The position numbers and the translations under genes were made by a program. DNA of 64,000 nucleotides, taken from Actinopolymorpha sp. NPDC004070. GTDB taxonomy: Bacteria > Actinomycetota > Actinomycetes > Propionibacteriales > Actinopolymorphaceae. The DNA lies in the NCBI RefSeq assembly GCF_040610475.1, contig NZ_JBEXMJ010000021.1, forward strand, positions 1 through 64,000, given 5' to 3'. This document shows, piece after piece, positions 25,244 through 33,723 of this stretch. Position 1 is the first letter of the stretch, and every line of letters starts with the position of its first letter. Under the pieces are notes generated by a model that saw only the letters and a program-made list of their open reading frames with translations, did no database searches and had not been told where the DNA came from.

Positions 25244-26020
25244 TCACGATTGGGCGCTGGGCTTGGACAGCGCCGCACCGAGCTGGCTGGCGAGGGTGGC
25301 CGCCACCTGGCGCTGTTCCAGCGTCGGATGCACCACCTCGGTGGCCGCGACGAGCAGGAACCGACCGTGCACGACCCCGCCGCTGCGGACGACGAGCGCG
25401 GTCTCGGCGTCGGTGGGCAGGCCGTACCTGTCCACGTCCACCGGGCGGCCGTGCCGGGTCACGTGACCGTCGCTGTCCATCGTCGCCAGGCCGTCGCCGC
25501 CGTTCGCGCCGTTGGCACCGGTTCGGTCGAAGCGGCAGTCGTCGATCCGCAGGACCTCGGTGATCTGGTCGGCGACGTGCGAGGTGAGCGTGTCCGGCGA
25601 CTCCCGTCCGGCGGCGACCGCCGCGGACGTACGGACCACACCGGACAGGTACCCCTCCTGCCGGCTGGCGCGCGCCTGCTGGCGGCGTCCCCAGTGGGCG
25701 ATCTCGGAGACCGCGACGCCGACGATGACCAGGAGCACGGCGGTCTCCACGTCCTCCCGGTTGGCGATCGTGAGCTGGTGGTACGGCCGGGTGAGGAAGA
25801 AGTCGAACCACACGGCGCTGGAGACCGCGGCGACGACCCCGGCCCAGCGGACGCCGGTGGAGGCCGCGGCCACGATCAGCAGCACCAGGGCCAGGGCGAC
25901 GTCGGTGTTGGCCACGCTCTCCCGGAACGGCGCCAGCGCCGCGCAGGCGACCAGCGGAAGCACGGCGGCCACGACGCCGACCCAGGTGCGGTGTGCCTGC
26001 AGGAACGACTCCGCGCGCAT
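25244..26020 (-). CDS. DUF4118 membrane sensor with GAF-like domain, no kinase
   Basis: A 258-residue protein. The N-terminal half has four membrane helices in the KdpD-type DUF4118 arrangement: WVGVVAAVLPLVACAALAPF, NTDVALALVLLIVAAASTGV, WAGVVAAVSSAVWFDFFLTR with the hallmark PYHQLTI, and VLLVIVGVAVSEIAHWGRRQ. A helical linker leads to a small GAF-like domain (residues about 150-255, including IDDCRFDR and GGVVHGRFLLVAA). A histidine-kinase domain is absent, so this is a stand-alone sensory module. ATG 26020 is chosen; no strong ribosome binding site supports it. It is divergent from the oxidoreductase gene at 26184. Confidence 0.8.
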   Translation of the reverse strand: MRAESFLQAHRTWVGVVAAVLPLVACAALAPFRESVANTDVALALVLLIVAAASTGVRWAGVVAAVSSAVWFDFFLTRPYHQLTIANREDVETAVLLVIVGVAVSEIAHWGRRQQARASRQEGYLSGVVRTSAAVAAGRESPDTLTSHVADQITEVLRIDDCRFDRTGANGANGGDGLATMDSDGHVTRHGRPVDVDRYGLPTDAETALVVRSGGVVHGRFLLVAATEVVHPTLEQRQVAATLASQLGAALSKPSAQS

Positions 26021-26183
26021 GGCTCCATCAAAGCGCCCACGCAACCTCCGCGTCGGCGCGTCGGCGACACCGGTGGGACGCGGGTAATCTGCCCCGTGTC
26101 GGGCGCCCGGACCGGGTTTCGAGGGGTTTCGCCGGTTTCGCTCTCGCCCGGCAGTGGGTTGCGCTGACGAAAGGGAGCAGGCG

Positions 26184-27287
26184 ATGACCGGTGCGGCGAC
26201 GTTCGGGGTCGTCGGCGGCGCCGGCTTCCGGGCGCAGTACTTCCTGCGCATCGCGCAGGCACTGCCCGAGCGGTTCCGGGTGGCCGGGCTGGTCGTGCGC
26301 GACCCCGACCGCGGCCGGGAGATGGAGCGCCGCTGGGACGTCCCGACGTTTCGTACCCTCGACGAGTTCCTGGCCCACACGCGGCCGGAGCTCCCCGACT
26401 TCATGGTGGTGTCGGTGCCCGCGGCCGCCGGTGCCGACTACATCCGCGACCTCGCCGGCCGCGGCGTACCCGTCCTGGCCGAGACCCCGCCCGCTCCCGA
26501 CCTCGACGGGCTGCGCCGGTTGTACGCCGACCTCGCCGGCTCCGGCGCCCGGGTCCAGGTGGCCGAGCAGTACCACCTGCACCCGGTCAACCAGGCGCGG
26601 TCGGCGTTGATCGAGGAGGGGCGGCTGGGCCCGGTCACCCAGGCCACGGTGTCGTTCTCGCACCTGTACCACGCCGTCAGCCTGCTGCGGCTCTTCCTCC
26701 GCGCGGGGTACGACGACGCGGTGATCCGCGGCATGCGGTTCGAGTCGCCGTGGGTGGCCGGGCCGACCCGCGAGGGACCGCCGCGCGAGGACGTCCTGGT
26801 CACCTCCGAACGCGACCTCGCCTGGCTGGACTTCGGGGACCGGCTCGGCTGCTACGACTTCACCGCCAACCAGCACCGATCCTGGATCAGGTCCAATCAC
26901 GTGTCGGTGCGGGGCCACCGCGGTGAGATCTTCGACCGGCGGGTCCGCGTCCAGGAGCCGTCCGGAACGCCGCTGGACTTCGAGCTAACCCGGGTCAACC
27001 GTGGGGAGTGGGAGAACGCCGAGGGCTACTTCCTGCAGGGCATCATGGCCGGCGACCGTTGGGTCTACCAGAACCCGTTCGCGCCGGCCAGGCTGTACGA
27101 CGACGAGATCGCCATCGCGACCTGCCTGGCGAGGATGGCCGAGCACGCGGCCGGCGGCCCGGGCTTCTACGGGCTCGCCGAGGCCTGCCAGGACCACTAC
27201 CTCGGCATGATGATCGCCCAAGCCGTACGCACCGGCGAGACCGTACGCACCGAGCGGCAGCCCTGGGCGCCCGCACCCGGGGGATAG
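26184..27287 (+). CDS. Gfo/Idh/MocA-family oxidoreductase
   Basis: A 367-residue NAD(P)-dependent oxidoreductase. The dinucleotide-binding N-terminus is ATFGVVGGAGFRAQYFLRIA, then DFMVVSVPAAAG and VPVLAETPPAPDLDG, where the usual EKP is replaced by ETP and the catalytic-type Lys is missing. VAEQYHLHPVNQAR fits the family's substrate site. Family members oxidise sugars, inositols or related polyols. ATG 26184 has AAAGGGAG upstream. The loss of the EKP lysine could mean altered or no dehydrogenase activity. Substrate unknown. Confidence 0.85.
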   Translation: MTGAATFGVVGGAGFRAQYFLRIAQALPERFRVAGLVVRDPDRGREMERRWDVPTFRTLDEFLAHTRPELPDFMVVSVPAAAGADYIRDLAGRGVPVLAETPPAPDLDGLRRLYADLAGSGARVQVAEQYHLHPVNQARSALIEEGRLGPVTQATVSFSHLYHAVSLLRLFLRAGYDDAVIRGMRFESPWVAGPTREGPPREDVLVTSERDLAWLDFGDRLGCYDFTANQHRSWIRSNHVSVRGHRGEIFDRRVRVQEPSGTPLDFELTRVNRGEWENAEGYFLQGIMAGDRWVYQNPFAPARLYDDEIAIATCLARMAEHAAGGPGFYGLAEACQDHYLGMMIAQAVRTGETVRTERQPWAPAPGG

Positions 27288-27318
27288 CGCCCGCACCCAG
27301 GGGTACACGACCATCGAC

Positions 27319-27396
27319 CCGACATCCCGCCCCGACATCCCGACCCGACATCCCGACCCGACATCCCACCCCGACATCCCACCCCGACATCCGACC
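27319..27396. repeat. Six tandem copies of a 13-bp unit
   Basis: The unit CCGACATCCCGAC (variants end GCC or ACC; the last copy has CCGACC) repeats six times in perfect register, just upstream of the Ku gene and downstream of the oxidoreductase stop. A period of 13 is not a multiple of three, so it is not a coding repeat. It lies in the Ku 5' region. Confidence 0.85.
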
Positions 27397-27428
27397 TCGA
27401 ACTCCACGCAGCACGTGAGGTGAACGAC

Positions 27429-28550
27429 ATGGCACGTCCGATTTGGAACGGATCGCTGAGCTTCGGGCTGGTAAACGTCCCGGTGAGGCTGCTGAGCGCG
27501 ACCGAACAGAAGGACGTGTCCTTCCACCAGCGAGAGGCCGGCTCGAACGCCCGGGTGCGCTACAAGCGCGTGGCGGAGGGCACCGACCGCGAGGTCGAGT
27601 ACAAGGACGTGGTGAAGGGGTACGAGCTGCCCGGGGACAAGTTCGTCACGCTGACCCAGGAGGAGGTCGACTCGGCCAGCCTGGGCAGGTCCCGGTCGCT
27701 GGAGATCTCCGACTTCGTCGACCTCGCCGAGATCGACCCCGTCTACTACGAGAAGAGCTACTACCTCGCGCCACGGGAGGAGAGCGCGCACGAGGCGTAC
27801 GCCCTGCTGCGCGACGCGATGGAGCAGTCCGGCCTGGCCGGGGTGGGCTCGTTCGTGATGCGCGGCAAGGAGTACCTCGCGGTGATCCGGCCCTGGAAGC
27901 AGGTGCTGGTGCTGGAGACGTTGCTGTTCGCCGACGAGGTGCGCGACCCGCAGGAGGTGGTCGGCACCCTGCCCTCGAGCAGCCGCGGCAACTCGCGCGA
28001 GGTCAAGGCCGCCGTCAACCTGATCGAGCAGCTCACCACGCCGTGGAAGCCGGAGCAGTACCACGACTCCTACCGCGAACGCCTGCTGTCCATCGTGAAG
28101 GACAAGGCCAAGGGCAAGGAGATCGAGGTCGAGGAGTACGAGCCGGAGGAGAGTAACGTCGTCGACCTGATGGACGCGTTGCGCCGCAGCGTCGAGGAGG
28201 CCAGGAGCGGCCGGTCCGGGCGCGCGGGCTCCGGAGGCTCGGGCGGGGCTGCGAAGAAGGCCGCGAAGTCTGGTGCCGCGAAGTCGTCGACGGCGAAGAA
28301 GGCCGCGAAGTCGGCCGGTGCGAAGAAGACCGCCAAGTCGGCCGGTGCCAGGAAGGCCGCGAAGTCCGGTGCCGGCGGCTCGGGTACGCGGAAGGCGGCG
28401 GGCAACGGCTCGGGTGGGCGCTCCAGGTCGGCCGACGTCGCCGAGCTCAGCAAGCAGGACCTGTACGACCGGGCCACCAAGCTCGGCATCGAGGGCCGGT
28501 CGAAGATGACCAGGGCCCAACTGCAGAAGGCGGTTCAGAAGGCCTCCTGA
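27429..28550 (+). CDS. ku: Ku protein, non-homologous end joining
   Basis: A 373-residue bacterial Ku that forms a homodimeric ring on DNA double-strand ends and recruits LigD. The core (residues about 1-255) starts MARPIWNGSLSFGLVNVPVR and includes FHQREAGSNARVRYKRV and VNLIEQLTTPWKPEQYHDSY. A tail of AKKAAKS-type repeats (residues about 270-335) resembles the histone H1-like tails of actinomycete Ku. The last 35 residues (LSKQDLYDRATKLGIEGRSK) read as a SAP/Rho_N-like DNA-binding module. ATG 27429 is the start homologous Ku proteins use; a GTG at 27420 is also in frame. No ligase gene lies in the window. Confidence 0.95.
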   Translation: MARPIWNGSLSFGLVNVPVRLLSATEQKDVSFHQREAGSNARVRYKRVAEGTDREVEYKDVVKGYELPGDKFVTLTQEEVDSASLGRSRSLEISDFVDLAEIDPVYYEKSYYLAPREESAHEAYALLRDAMEQSGLAGVGSFVMRGKEYLAVIRPWKQVLVLETLLFADEVRDPQEVVGTLPSSSRGNSREVKAAVNLIEQLTTPWKPEQYHDSYRERLLSIVKDKAKGKEIEVEEYEPEESNVVDLMDALRRSVEEARSGRSGRAGSGGSGGAAKKAAKSGAAKSSTAKKAAKSAGAKKTAKSAGARKAAKSGAGGSGTRKAAGNGSGGRSRSADVAELSKQDLYDRATKLGIEGRSKMTRAQLQKAVQKAS

Positions 28551-28573
28551 GAGCCGGACACCTGCGCACCTGC

Positions 28574-28603
28574 GCCCCGCCCGTGGTCGGCCACGGGCGG
28601 GGC
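28574..28603. terminator. Strong GC-rich hairpin between convergent genes
   Basis: A perfect 13-bp inverted repeat (GCCCCGCCCGTGG, loop TCGG, complementary arm) lies between the convergent stops of Ku and the flavin reductase. The stem is very stable and the cUUCGg-like loop favourable. There is no U-tract, as is common for actinomycete terminators. It can serve both directions. Confidence 0.8.
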
Positions 28604-28625
28604 GTTCGGGTGCTCCGAAGGTGTC

Positions 28626-29159
28626 TCAGCCTGGAGCGGACGTCGTTGTCGTCGGCCCCACCGTGGCGTACGTCCCGGCGTGGTAGACCAGCGGCGCGTG
28701 CTGCCTGGTGGCCGCCGCGGTGACCTCGGCGACCACGAGGTGGTGGTCCCCGACCGGGTAGCGGTAGTCGATCCGCCCGCGCAGGTGGCCCGCGGCCTCG
28801 TCCAGCACCGGCTCGCCGGTGTGCAGCCGCGACCACCTTGTGGGACTGGCGAAACGGTCGATCCCGCTGGTCGCGAACCTCGCCGCGAGCCTGTGGTCGT
28901 GCGCCCCGACGAAGTTGACCACCACACTTTCCGCCGCGGCGATGGTGGGCCAGCTCGACGCGTTGGTGGACAGGGCGAACGACACCAGCGGCGGGTCGAG
29001 GGAGATCGACGCCAGCGACGTCGCGGTGAAGCCCACCGGGCCGAAGCCGGCGTCCGCGGTGACGATGACGACGCCCGCGGCGTACCGGCGGAAGACCGCG
29101 CGGTAGAGGTCGGGGGTGATGCCGGTGGGTGCTTCCAGAGCTTCCAGGTACGTGGTCAT
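28626..29159 (-). CDS. Flavin reductase (FMN-dependent, NADH)
   Basis: A 177-residue flavin-reductase-domain protein that supplies reduced FMN to a partner monooxygenase. Family features are LYRAVFRRYAAGVVIVTADA, GFTATSLASISLDPPLVSFA, VVNFVGAHDHRLAARFA and the C-terminal GDHHLVVAEVTA. ATG 29159 has GGAGG 5 nt upstream; the frame upstream to 29177 lacks support. It follows the NtaA/SnaA/DszA-type monooxygenase gene by 22 nt on the same strand, so the two form a two-component oxygenase at the end of the sulfonate-type operon. Confidence 0.9.
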   Translation of the reverse strand: MTTYLEALEAPTGITPDLYRAVFRRYAAGVVIVTADAGFGPVGFTATSLASISLDPPLVSFALSTNASSWPTIAAAESVVVNFVGAHDHRLAARFATSGIDRFASPTRWSRLHTGEPVLDEAAGHLRGRIDYRYPVGDHHLVVAEVTAAATRQHAPLVYHAGTYATVGPTTTTSAPG

Positions 29160-29181
29160 CAGATCCTCCGTGGACACCGGC

Positions 29182-30552
29182 TCAGGCGCCGAGCAGGTCG
29201 AGGTGGTGGACGTGGTCGCCGCTCCTGGCGAAGGTGCTGGCCGGGCGGTCCAGTCCGTAGTGGTCGCGCAGCGTCGTGCCGGTGTACTCGGTACGGAAGA
29301 GCCCGCGCCGGCGCAGGATGGGCACCACGTGGTCGACGAACTCCGACAGTCCGCTCGGCAGCACCGCCGGCATCACGTTGAACCCGTCCGCCGCACCGCC
29401 CGCGTGCCAGTCCGCGAGCGCGTCGGCCACCTGTTCGGGCGTACCGCTGAACGTCCGGTGCCCGCGGCCGCCGCCGAGCCGCCCGATCAGCTGCCGTACG
29501 GTCAGCCGCTCCCGGCGGGCCAGGGTCACGATGAGGGTGTAGCGGCTCTTGGCGCCCTCGATCTCGTCCTCCTCCGGCAGGTCCGCGGGTAGCTCCCGGT
29601 CCAGCGGCAGGTCCTCCGGGTCGACCCGGAGGGTGCGGGCCAGCTGCGCCCGGGCGTACTCCGGCACGATCAACTGGTCCAGTTCCTCCTCCCGGGCCCG
29701 GGCCTCGGCCTCGGTCGCCCCAAGCACGGGCACGATGCCCGGAAGGATCTTCACCCCGTCCGGGTCGCGGCCGGCCCGGGCCACCCGGGCCTTCAGGTCG
29801 GCGTAGAACGCCTGCGCGTCGGCGAGGGTCTGCTGCGCGGTGAACACCGCCTCGGCGTACTCCGCGGCGAGGTCCTTGCCGTCCTCGGACGACCCGGCCT
29901 GGACGAGGACCGGATGTGCCTGCGGCGAGCGGGGCACGTTGAGCGGCCCGCGTACGCGGAAGTACGGGCCGGCGTGGTCGACGCGGTGGACGCGCGACGC
30001 GTCCGCCCACACCCCGCTCTCCTTGTCGGCGAGGGCCGCGTCGTCGTCCCAGCTGTCCCACAGCCGCCGGGCGACCTCCAGGAACTCAGCCGCCCGCGCG
30101 TAACGGTCGCGGTGGCTCGGCAGCTCGTCGAGGCCGAAGTTGCGGGCGGCGTCCACCGACGCGGTGGTGACGACGTTCCAGCCCGCGCGGCCGCCGCTCA
30201 CGTGGTCGACCGAGGCGAACCTGCGGGCCAGGTTGTACGGGTCGTTGTACGTGGTGGACGCGGTGGCGATCAGGCCGATGCGTTCGGTGGCGGCCGCGAT
30301 CGCGGTGAGCAGGACGGTCGGCTCCAGCGACCCCGACGGCCGCCGGCCCACGTCGCCGAACAGCGCGGGGCTGTCGGCGAAGAAGACCGAGTCGAAGGTG
30401 CCGCGCTCGGCGATCCGGGCCAGCTCGCGGTAGTGCTCGACGTCGGTGTTGGCGTAGGGGTTGCTCTCCGGCAGTCGCCACGACGCCTCGTGGTGGCCTG
30501 TGCTCATCAAGAACGCGTTCAGGTGCAGGGGTTTGCGGGTGGGCGTACTCAT
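29182..30552 (-). CDS. FMNH2-dependent monooxygenase, NtaA/SnaA/DszA family
   Basis: A 456-residue luciferase-like TIM-barrel monooxygenase of the NtaA/SnaA/SoxA(DszA) branch. Features are [60 protein letters not shown] and [13 protein letters not shown], with [16 protein letters not shown] near the C-terminus. It uses FMNH2 from a separate reductase (the gene downstream) and O2 to attack an organosulfur or N-containing substrate. The ATG overlaps the SsuB-type stop (ATGA), so oxygenase and transporter are coupled. Desulfonation of an imported organosulfur compound is the likely role; the exact substrate is not visible. Confidence 0.9.
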   Translation of the reverse strand: MSTPTRKPLHLNAFLMSTGHHEASWRLPESNPYANTDVEHYRELARIAERGTFDSVFFADSPALFGDVGRRPSGSLEPTVLLTAIAAATERIGLIATASTTYNDPYNLARRFASVDHVSGGRAGWNVVTTASVDAARNFGLDELPSHRDRYARAAEFLEVARRLWDSWDDDAALADKESGVWADASRVHRVDHAGPYFRVRGPLNVPRSPQAHPVLVQAGSSEDGKDLAAEYAEAVFTAQQTLADAQAFYADLKARVARAGRDPDGVKILPGIVPVLGATEAEARAREEELDQLIVPEYARAQLARTLRVDPEDLPLDRELPADLPEEDEIEGAKSRYTLIVTLARRERLTVRQLIGRLGGGRGHRTFSGTPEQVADALADWHAGGAADGFNVMPAVLPSGLSEFVDHVVPILRRRGLFRTEYTGTTLRDHYGLDRPASTFARSGDHVHHLDLLGA

Positions 30553-31334
30553 GCGGAGACCTCTTCGGGTCGGCGGGAGGAAACCTCGGGCTGGGCGGTC
30601 TGCAAGCCGCCGTTGACGATGCCCAGATGGGCGAGCAGGCGGGAACGGAGCTCGGCGAAGCGTGGGTCGGACGGGTCGCGCGGCGCGTCGATCGCCACCT
30701 CGACCTCGGTGTCGACCCGGCCCTCTGTGAGCACCAGCACCCGGTCCGCGAGAGCGATTGCCTCGTCGACGTCGTGGGTGACCAGCAGCACCGCGGGTCG
30801 ATGCCGCTCGCACAGCTGGCGGAGCAGGCCGTGCATGCGGATCCGGGTGAGAGCGTCCAGGCTGCCGAACGGTTCGTCGGCCAGCAGCAGCTCCGGCTCG
30901 CGCACCAGTGAGCGGGCCAGTGCGACCCGCTGTTGTTCACCGCCGGACAGCTGGTTGGGCCAGGCGTGCTCCCGGCCGGCCAGCCCGACCTCGGCCAGGC
31001 TCTCCCGGCCCCTGTCGTCGGTGCCCGGTCCGGACAGGCCGAGCGTCACGTTGTCAAGGACGCGTTGCCACGGCAGCAGGCGGGAGTCCTGGAAGACCAC
31101 AGAGACGTTTCGTGGCACCTCGACCTGGCCGGTGCCCTCGACGTCGTGGTCCAGCCCGGCCAGTGCGCGGAGCAACGTGCTCTTGCCCGAGCCGCTGCGC
31201 CCCAGCAGGGCGACGAACTCTCCCGGCGCGATCGCCAGGTCCAGGTGGTCGAGGATGGTACGGTCGTCGAAGCTCCGGACGAGTGAGTCGACGCGCACCG
31301 CGGGCTCGGTCAGTCGGCCAGCGTACGTCGCCAT
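30549..31334 (-). CDS. ssuB: Sulfonate-type ABC transporter ATP-binding protein
   Basis: A 261-residue ABC ATPase of the SsuB/TauB/NrtD class. Walker A is GRSGSGKST (residues 45-53), the signature is [15 protein letters not shown] and Walker B is [10 protein letters not shown], followed by the H-loop in [10 protein letters not shown]. The Q-loop in [13 protein letters not shown] is the typical SsuB/TauB form. ATG 31334 has GGAAGG upstream and lies 25 nt inside the permease gene. It powers import through the permease encoded just upstream. The symbol reflects class, not a proven substrate. Confidence 0.88.
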   Translation of the reverse strand: MATYAGRLTEPAVRVDSLVRSFDDRTILDHLDLAIAPGEFVALLGRSGSGKSTLLRALAGLDHDVEGTGQVEVPRNVSVVFQDSRLLPWQRVLDNVTLGLSGPGTDDRGRESLAEVGLAGREHAWPNQLSGGEQQRVALARSLVREPELLLADEPFGSLDALTRIRMHGLLRQLCERHRPAVLLVTHDVDEAIALADRVLVLTEGRVDTEVEVAIDAPRDPSDPRFAELRSRLLAHLGIVNGGLQTAQPEVSSRRPEEVSA

Positions 31335-32152
31335 GTCAGCGCCTTCCTCTGCACGAGTCGGACGGCGCCGTCGGAGGCCAGCCCGAGAATTCCGTAGACC
31401 ACCAGGCCGACGACGATGATGTCGGTCTGGCCGTAGGTGCGGGCCAGCTCCATCATGTAGCCGATTCCGCTGGTGGCGTTGATCTGTTCCACGACCACCA
31501 GGGCCAGCCAGGCGCCCACCACGGCGAAGCGCAACCCGAGCAGGAAGCCCGGGAGCGCACCGGGGAGGACGACCTTGCGGACGAACTGCCAGCGGCCAAG
31601 GCCGACCGTCTGCGCGAGCTCGACGTACCGGCTGTCGATGGTGCGCAGGCCGTTGTGGGTGTGGATGTAGACCGGAACGAGTACGCCGAGGGTGATGGTG
31701 ACGACCTTCATCGTCTCCCCGATGCCGAACCACAGGATCAGCAGCGGCAACAGGGCCAGCGACGGTATCGCGCGCTTGATCTGGATCGGGCCGTCGATCA
31801 GTGCCTCGCCCAGCCGGCTCAGGCCGGAGGCCAGCGCGAGCACGGTGCCGACCGCGATTCCGATGGCCAGGCCGAGGAAGGCCCGCTGGGCGGAGACGGC
31901 CAGGTTGGCCGGCAGCCGGCCGTCGTTCACCAGGTCGATGGTCGTGATCACCACCGTCCAGGGAGCGGACAGGATCCGTGGGTCGATCAGGCCGGTCGCC
32001 GAGCCGGCCGACCACACGGCGAGCAGCAGCAGCGGGCCGACGGCGGATCCGAACCGGAGGGGCCGTCCCGGGCCGAGCCGGCGAGCACGCCGGACCGGCG
32101 CGGTGGTGGTCGCCCGCGCCGGTATCCGGACGGGCGGTGCGGTGGTGGTCAT
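31310..32152 (-). CDS. ssuC: Sulfonate-type ABC transporter permease
   Basis: A 280-residue inner-membrane permease with about six helices, for example [40 protein letters not shown] and [20 protein letters not shown]. The EAA-type coupling loop is [20 protein letters not shown] with a Gly at the conserved place, contacting the ATPase. It starts 43 nt after the binding-protein stop, and its 3' end overlaps the ATPase gene. It belongs to the BPD_transp_1 SsuC/TauC group. Confidence 0.88.
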   Translation of the reverse strand: MTTTAPPVRIPARATTTAPVRRARRLGPGRPLRFGSAVGPLLLLAVWSAGSATGLIDPRILSAPWTVVITTIDLVNDGRLPANLAVSAQRAFLGLAIGIAVGTVLALASGLSRLGEALIDGPIQIKRAIPSLALLPLLILWFGIGETMKVVTITLGVLVPVYIHTHNGLRTIDSRYVELAQTVGLGRWQFVRKVVLPGALPGFLLGLRFAVVGAWLALVVVEQINATSGIGYMMELARTYGQTDIIVVGLVVYGILGLASDGAVRLVQRKALTWRRTLAD

Positions 32153-32195
32153 CGGTTCGTCAGCCCCCTCGTCGATGTCGTGGCTGTCCCGGTGG

Positions 32196-33308
32196 TCATG
32201 GCGCTTCGTTCTTGATGGCGTCGGCGGCGACCGGCGCGAACCGCTGGTCGAAGAGGTCCGCGGCCTTCAGCTTCGGCTTGTCGGTCTCGCGGGCGAGCAG
32301 GTCGATGGTCTGTTGCTGGCGGGCGATCGCGGACTTCCAGTCGGCGGGGATGTCGGGGTGGCCGGACGTCTTCACCAGCCACCTCCCGTCCTCCTCGGAC
32401 AGGCCCTGGTCCTTCACGTAGTAGCCGGCGATCCACTCCTGCGGGTGCTTGTCCATCCAGATCTGGGCGCGGGCCCAGTACTGCACGTACGCACGGATCG
32501 CGGCCGCCTTCGCCGGGTCCTCCAGCGTTGAGACCTGGGTGTAGAGGTGGCCGGGATCGTCGCGCAGCCCGTGCGGGATCGTGGTGCCGCCGTCCTTGGC
32601 GTACTTGCTGAGATACCGCTTGATGGCCACGCCGCCGATCGGCGCGACGTCGACCTGCTTGCCGGCAAGGGCGTTGGGGTAGACGTCACCGGTGCTCGGC
32701 AGCTCCACCAGGGTCACGTCGGACTTCGTGAGCCCGGCCTTGTGCAGGACGCGGAGGACCAGCGCGCCCTGTGCCTGGCCGGGGCTGTAGGCAATCTTCT
32801 TCCCGCGTAGGTCCGCCAGCGAGCGCACCTTCACTCCTGGTGCGATGCCGAGCTGGTAGATCGGGTGGTGAACGGGGTCCACGCGGAACTTCGCGGCGAC
32901 GATCCGTACGTGCAGCCCGGTCCAGGTCGCGTGGATCGGCGGGATGTCGGCGACGGAGCCGACGTCGAGGGCGCCGGCGCGGAAGGCCTCGGTGGTCTGC
33001 GGGCCGCCGCTGATGTTGGCCCACTTCACCTTGAACGGCAGCTTGTCGATCTGCCCGGACAGCTCCAGGGCCTTCTGTGTGGTGGGGTCGCCGATGGTGA
33101 GCGTCGTCCCCTTGGGCACCGAGGTCGGCAGCGGTGCGTTCAGCGCCAGCTTCTTGCCGGACCCGTCGGAGCCGCTCGCGCCTCCGGTGTCATCGGTGCC
33201 ATTGGAGTCGGCCTTGCTCAGGCCGCATCCGGTCAGCAGGACGAGACCGGTGAGGAGGGCGAGACCGGCACGCAGGGTGCGGCGGGTACGCGGGACAGGC
33301 GAGGACAT
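32196..33308 (-). CDS. ssuA: Sulfonate-type ABC transporter substrate-binding lipoprotein
   Basis: A 370-residue lipoprotein. The signal peptide ends in the lipobox LVLLTGC (about residues 18-24). The mature part is of the SsuA/TauA/NMT1 fold: KGTTLTIGDPTTQKALELSG, FRAGALDVGSVADIPPIHAT, SLADLRGKKIAYSPGQAQGA and YPNALAGKQVDVAPIGG. ATG 33308 has AAGGAG 7 nt upstream. It heads the transporter operon and lies downstream of a Cys-ending leader peptide. It is expected to bind an alkane- or aryl-sulfonate or a related sulfur compound. Confidence 0.88.
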   Translation of the reverse strand: MSSPVPRTRRTLRAGLALLTGLVLLTGCGLSKADSNGTDDTGGASGSDGSGKKLALNAPLPTSVPKGTTLTIGDPTTQKALELSGQIDKLPFKVKWANISGGPQTTEAFRAGALDVGSVADIPPIHATWTGLHVRIVAAKFRVDPVHHPIYQLGIAPGVKVRSLADLRGKKIAYSPGQAQGALVLRVLHKAGLTKSDVTLVELPSTGDVYPNALAGKQVDVAPIGGVAIKRYLSKYAKDGGTTIPHGLRDDPGHLYTQVSTLEDPAKAAAIRAYVQYWARAQIWMDKHPQEWIAGYYVKDQGLSEEDGRWLVKTSGHPDIPADWKSAIARQQQTIDLLARETDKPKLKAADLFDQRFAPVAADAIKNEAP

Positions 33309-33554
33309 GGCAGAACTCCTTGCGGTGTGGGGATCCAGCCGGTCGCGGACACGACGGATCCGGACGCGGCGGGGAAGCGGTGGGGTGATTCGGCGATGAA
33401 TCACCCGGCCGGGACGGTCGGCCGGGACGGGCCCACAGGTCCTGGGCGGCCGGGATCACCGTGCCGGACGCCTGCGAGGGCAGGCGAGACGCGGATGAGA
33501 CGGTGCGCGATGGTGCGGGGAGAGAAGGGCTCGCCGAGCGAACCCGTCCGGACG

Positions 33555-33629
33555 TCAGCGACAGGTCGCGCTGGCGACGTGCATCAGATCGATCTCACGC
33601 CGTTGGGTGAGGAGGAGTGCTGCCCACAT
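33555..33629 (-). CDS. Leader peptide ending in Cys-Arg upstream of sulfonate operon
   Basis: A 24-codon frame from ATG 33629 to TGA. The peptide has the hydrophobic/polar pattern LLTQRREIDLMHVASATCR at its C-terminal end. This matches the short leader peptides found upstream of actinomycete sulfur-acquisition operons (xxRRHxDLxRVxSAxCR type). The penultimate Cys codon (TGT) suggests that ribosome pausing on low Cys-tRNA could control the downstream genes. It lies about 247 nt upstream of the ssuA-type start on the same strand. Pattern match is from memory; the attenuation mechanism is inferred. Confidence 0.8.
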   Translation of the reverse strand: MWAALLLTQRREIDLMHVASATCR

Positions 33630-33636
33630 GACAATC

Positions 33637-33671
33637 ACCATAGCGACTAATTCCTACTGGATTACTATGGT
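33637..33671. promoter_or_regulatory. Inverted repeat in ssu/FMN-reductase divergent promoter region
   Basis: ACCATAG (33637-33643) and CTATGGT (33665-33671) form a perfect 7-bp inverted repeat with a 21-bp A/T-rich centre. It lies 8 bp upstream of the leader-peptide ATG (minus) and 53 bp upstream of the FMN reductase ATG (plus). This local A/T-richness is unusual for the window. It is a candidate operator or shared promoter controlling both directions. The binding protein is unknown. Confidence 0.55.
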
Positions 33672-33723
33672 ATCCGAAACCTGAGACGACTTGTTCTCGT
33701 ACCGAGACCACCGCGGAGGACCC

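Noticed and set aside
27319..27396. CRISPR array
   Set aside because: Units are 13 bp and directly adjacent with no spacers, and no cas genes are nearby.
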